A stretch of 23,303 nucleotides of DNA from CAYQQU01 sp964419545. GTDB lineage: Bacteria; Bacteroidota; Bacteroidia; Chitinophagales; Saprospiraceae. Location of the stretch: contig CAYQQU010000079.1 of NCBI GenBank assembly GCA_964419545.1, positions 1 to 23,303 of the forward strand, in the 5' to 3' direction. The position numbers and the translations under genes are program-made. Below the pieces are notes generated by a model. The model saw only the letters and a program-made list of their open reading frames with translations. It was not told the DNA's origin and searched no databases. This document shows, piece by piece, positions 21,011 to 23,303 of the stretch (position 1 is its first letter; every line of letters begins with the position of its first letter).

Positions 21011-22930
21011 ATGAGACCTGCATTACGCTACACCCCCGGGCAGCAGACGGCCTTTGCCGGTTATATGACGAAGGTGCTGATCTTCGCGGTCGACCTGGTG
21101 TTTACCCTATTTGCCTTCTTCGCCGCGCTGCTCATCACCGGCAACTTCGCTCCCGAGCGCACCTCCTTGTTTATGAGCCTGGCGCCGCTGGTGCTTATCA
21201 TCCTGCGCGGCCTCGCTTTCGCCTTTTTCCGCACTTACCTCATCATCATCCGGTACGTGGGGGAAAAAGACTACAAGAACATCTTCTACGCGGCCACGGT
21301 TTCCTCTGCCTTGTTTTTGGGCGTGCTGCAGCTGCTCCCCGACCTGTTGCCGGACCGGGAGATGCTCTCCATCGTGCTCGTCGACTACCTGCTGCTGCTG
21401 CTGCTGGCCGGCGGTTTCCGCATTCTGATCCGCCTGTTGTTCGACCGGCTGAAGCTGCAGAGCGGCTCGCGCCTGAACACCGCCATCTTCGGCGCCGGCG
21501 AGATGGGCGCCATGCTGCAGCGGGTATTGAAGCACAACCTGTCGCATAACTACCGGGTGGTCGCCTTTTTCGACGACAACCCCAAGGTGCATAAGAAGTA
21601 CCTCAACGGCGTGCGCATCTTCAACCCGCGCAAAACTTTCGGGGAGGTCATCCGCAAGCAGGACATCAAGGTGGCCATCATCGCCATCAACAACCTCTCC
21701 GAGGAGCGCCGCATCGAGTTCATCAACGCCTGCCTGGAAAACCAGGTGAAGGTGCTGAAGGTGCCGCCCACCGAGTCGTGGCTCAAAGACAAGCTCCACC
21801 TCGGCCAGCTGCGCGACATCAACTTCGAAGACCTGCTCAACCGGCCGCCCATCCGGCTCGACGAGGAGGGCATCAAAGCCAGCGTTACGGGCAGGGTGGT
21901 GCTGGTGACGGGCTGCGCCGGCTCCATCGGCAGCGAGATCGTGCGCCAGCTGCTGCGCTACCGCCCCAGCCTGATCGTGGGCTTCGACCAGGCGGAGACG
22001 CCGCTCGCCGAAGTTACGCTCTCGCTCAAAGACTACGTCAAGAAGAAGGTCTTCTGCCCCATCATCGGCGACGTCAAAGACAGCGAGAAGCTGCACCAGG
22101 TGTTCGAGACCTACCGCCCGGAATACGTCTTCCACGCCGCGGCCTACAAGCACGTGCCCATCATGGAGCGCTTCCCGGAGGAGGCCGTCAAAGCCAACGT
22201 GATCGGCACGCGCAACGTGGCCGACCTCGCCTCGCAGTACGACGTGCGCAAGTTCGTGATGATCTCCACCGATAAGGTCGTCAACCCCGCCAATGTGATG
22301 GGCGCCTCGAAGCGCATCGCGGAGATCTACGTGCAGTCGCTCAACTTCTCTCCCGGCAACCGCAGCCAGTTTATCACCACCCGCTTCGGCAACGTGCTGG
22401 GCTCCAACGGCTCGGTGATCCCCATCTTCAAGAAGCAGATCGAGCGCGGCGGCCCGGTGACCGTCACCGACGAGGAGGTCACCCGCTTTTTTATGACCAT
22501 CCCCGAGGCCTGCCAGCTGGTGCTCGAAGCCGGCGCCATGGGCAACGGCGGCGAGATCTTCGTCTTCGACATGGGCGAGCCCGTCCGCATCGTCGACCTC
22601 GCCCGGAAGATGATCCAGCTGTCCGGCCGCATTCCCGGCCAGGACATTGAGATCGCCTTCACCGGCCTGCGCCCCGGCGAGAAGCTCTACGAAGAGGTCC
22701 TCGACAAACAGGAGGGGGTCATCGACACCCACCACCCCAAGATCCACAAAGCCACGGTGCGCACCTACGACTACGAGGAGGTCAAAGGCCAGATCAACGA
22801 ACTGATCGACATGGCGCTGACGGGGCGCTCGGGCGCGGAGATCGTGAAGTGTATGAAGGAGATCGTGCCGGAGTATGCTAGTCAGAATTCGGAGTTTTCG
22901 AAGCTGGATGAGGGGCGGGTTGGGTTTTAG
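21011..22930 (+). CDS. Membrane nucleoside-diphosphate-sugar 4,6-dehydratase (FlaA1/CapD/WbpM-like)
   Basis: This 639-residue protein has four hydrophobic N-terminal segments (about 20-44, 54-79, 93-111, 119-143), a first Rossmann-like domain (AIFGAGEMG, 158-166) and a second, catalytic one with TGCAGSIGSE (300-309). HAAAYKHVP and STDKVVNPANVMGASKR carry D421-K422, M430 and K434; Met in place of the usual Tyr is normal for the large membrane-bound members. It should convert UDP-GlcNAc to a UDP-4-keto-6-deoxy sugar at the inner membrane, feeding the aminotransferase upstream. An internal ATG at 21065 (MTKVLIF) is a possible alternative start, but the 21011 start MRPALRYTPGQQ is plausible. Composition is strongly GC-rich. 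Confidence 0.94.
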   Translation: MRPALRYTPGQQTAFAGYMTKVLIFAVDLVFTLFAFFAALLITGNFAPERTSLFMSLAPLVLIILRGLAFAFFRTYLIIIRYVGEKDYKNIFYAATVSSALFLGVLQLLPDLLPDREMLSIVLVDYLLLLLLAGGFRILIRLLFDRLKLQSGSRLNTAIFGAGEMGAMLQRVLKHNLSHNYRVVAFFDDNPKVHKKYLNGVRIFNPRKTFGEVIRKQDIKVAIIAINNLSEERRIEFINACLENQVKVLKVPPTESWLKDKLHLGQLRDINFEDLLNRPPIRLDEEGIKASVTGRVVLVTGCAGSIGSEIVRQLLRYRPSLIVGFDQAETPLAEVTLSLKDYVKKKVFCPIIGDVKDSEKLHQVFETYRPEYVFHAAAYKHVPIMERFPEEAVKANVIGTRNVADLASQYDVRKFVMISTDKVVNPANVMGASKRIAEIYVQSLNFSPGNRSQFITTRFGNVLGSNGSVIPIFKKQIERGGPVTVTDEEVTRFFMTIPEACQLVLEAGAMGNGGEIFVFDMGEPVRIVDLARKMIQLSGRIPGQDIEIAFTGLRPGEKLYEEVLDKQEGVIDTHHPKIHKATVRTYDYEEVKGQINELIDMALTGRSGAEIVKCMKEIVPEYASQNSEFSKLDEGRVGF

Positions 22931-22937
22931 GGGGTTG

Positions 22938-23080
22938 GTCTTTGGTCTTTAGTCTTTGGTCTTTGGGGGACGGTGATCGTACTTAAACTTAAAGGGAGAG
23001 GTTCAATTGGGAGTGGGCTTTGGGCTTTGGTGGACGGTGATCGCACTTAACCTTAAAGTAAATGGTTCACTTGGGAGTAG
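22938..23080. repeat. GGTCTTT microsatellite and two ~56-bp degenerate direct repeats
   Basis: After the dehydratase stop come four TTTGGTC/TTTAGTC words, then two imperfect copies of a unit containing CTTTGG-GGACGGTGATCG, ACTTAA, CTTAAAG, GGTTCA and TTGGGAGT, at 22961-23016 and 23025-23080 (offset 64). A weaker trace (GGGAGTGGAACGGATCAATT) follows near 23111. No gene is seen between 22931 and the window end. Confidence 0.75.
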
Positions 23081-23176
23081 TCATTGGCGTGAGAAGATCT
23101 TGTAGAACTGGGGAGTGGAACGGATCAATTGGGAAAGTTTTTGCAAACTCTTTGGCATCCTAATACGGGTTTAATG

Positions 23177-23295
23177 GTGTGTAACACAAGTTCCTTGTAA
23201 AAATTTTTGCTGAGTGCTCAATTTAAAAAGTTGATTTTCAGTAATTAAAAGCGTTTCCTTTCAAGAAAGGATCAGCAAAAATTTTTGTTACACAC
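23177..23295 (-). mobile_element. 119-bp MITE (family A), copy 2, inverted
   Basis: The reverse complement of these 119 bases is identical, base for base, to 884-1002. Flanks read GGTTTAATG on the left and CATTTAAT (cut by the window end) on the right. They agree at six of eight visible positions, so the target duplication looks partly decayed or shorter than at copy 1. No gene is carried. Confidence 0.92.
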
Positions 23296-23303
23296 CATTT
23301 AAT

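Noticed and set aside
20782..21549. 255-residue frame upstream of and overlapping the dehydratase
   Set aside because: Arg/Pro/Ala/His-rich shadow translation of GC-rich DNA; over half of it overlaps the clear dehydratase gene in another frame.
21107..22747. 546-residue frame on the minus strand
   Set aside because: Antisense shadow of the dehydratase, caused by GC-rich codon use; low-complexity composition and no motif.

Overview
The window reads as part of a surface-polysaccharide (capsule / exopolysaccharide / O-antigen-like) biosynthesis region from a member of the Bacteroidota, probably a Saprospiria-type environmental bacterium and possibly from a draft genome or MAG. The reasons are a Wzi/RemB-like outer-membrane protein, paired AAA-DUF4143 ATPases, GxxExxY proteins next to short interspersed repeats, weak Shine-Dalgarno signals, and three scaffold gaps of exactly 100 N. 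The phylum call is an inference from gene content; no rRNA or marker gene is present. No tRNA, rRNA or CRISPR array was seen.

Layout. 1-705 is the 3' end of a GT4 glycosyltransferase. 705-1437 holds two copies of an inverted CACGAAGGACAC-type repeat, one split by a 119-bp MITE, followed by a GxxExxY nuclease-like gene. 1510-8231 is a tight operon whose genes often overlap by ATGA: sugar-nucleotide epimerase, WbuB-like GT4, polysaccharide-deacetylase-like protein, PglC-like initiating sugar-phosphate transferase, GNAT acyltransferase, PIG-L deacetylase and sugar-transfer ATP-grasp. 8164-10703 is an accessory island in which three blocks of ATCTGCG/CGCAGAT repeats, each containing an assembly gap, alternate with a second GxxExxY gene and an antitoxin/PIN-toxin pair. 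10720-13699 resumes the glycan genes: ATP-grasp, a second deacetylase-like gene and a YdcF-like membrane protein, joined by unusual TTGA overlaps. 13876-15510 is the Wzi-like outer-membrane protein. An exact 615-bp copy of its 3' end lies at 17007-17621, with a DUF4143 ATPase between the two copies and a second DUF4143 ATPase downstream. 19173-22930 is strongly GC-rich and encodes a DegT-type sugar aminotransferase and a FlaA1/CapD-type membrane 4,6-dehydratase, with a second MITE (155 bp, 8-bp target duplication) between them. The window ends in degenerate direct repeats and a second, inverted, identical copy of the 119-bp MITE.

How the genes could work together: the dehydratase and aminotransferase can make a UDP-4-amino-4,6-dideoxy sugar. 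The PglC-like enzyme can load a sugar phosphate onto undecaprenyl phosphate. The glycosyltransferases extend the chain, and the deacetylases, GNAT and ATP-grasp enzymes decorate it with amino, acyl or ligated groups. The Wzi-like protein acts at the outer membrane.

The best candidate for something undescribed is the association of GxxExxY (PD-(D/E)XK-like) genes with two unrelated families of dyad-symmetric repeats. Each gene starts 10-22 bp after its repeat, and in the island the repeats separate gene cassettes in a way that suggests a repeat-bounded, actively rearranging array.
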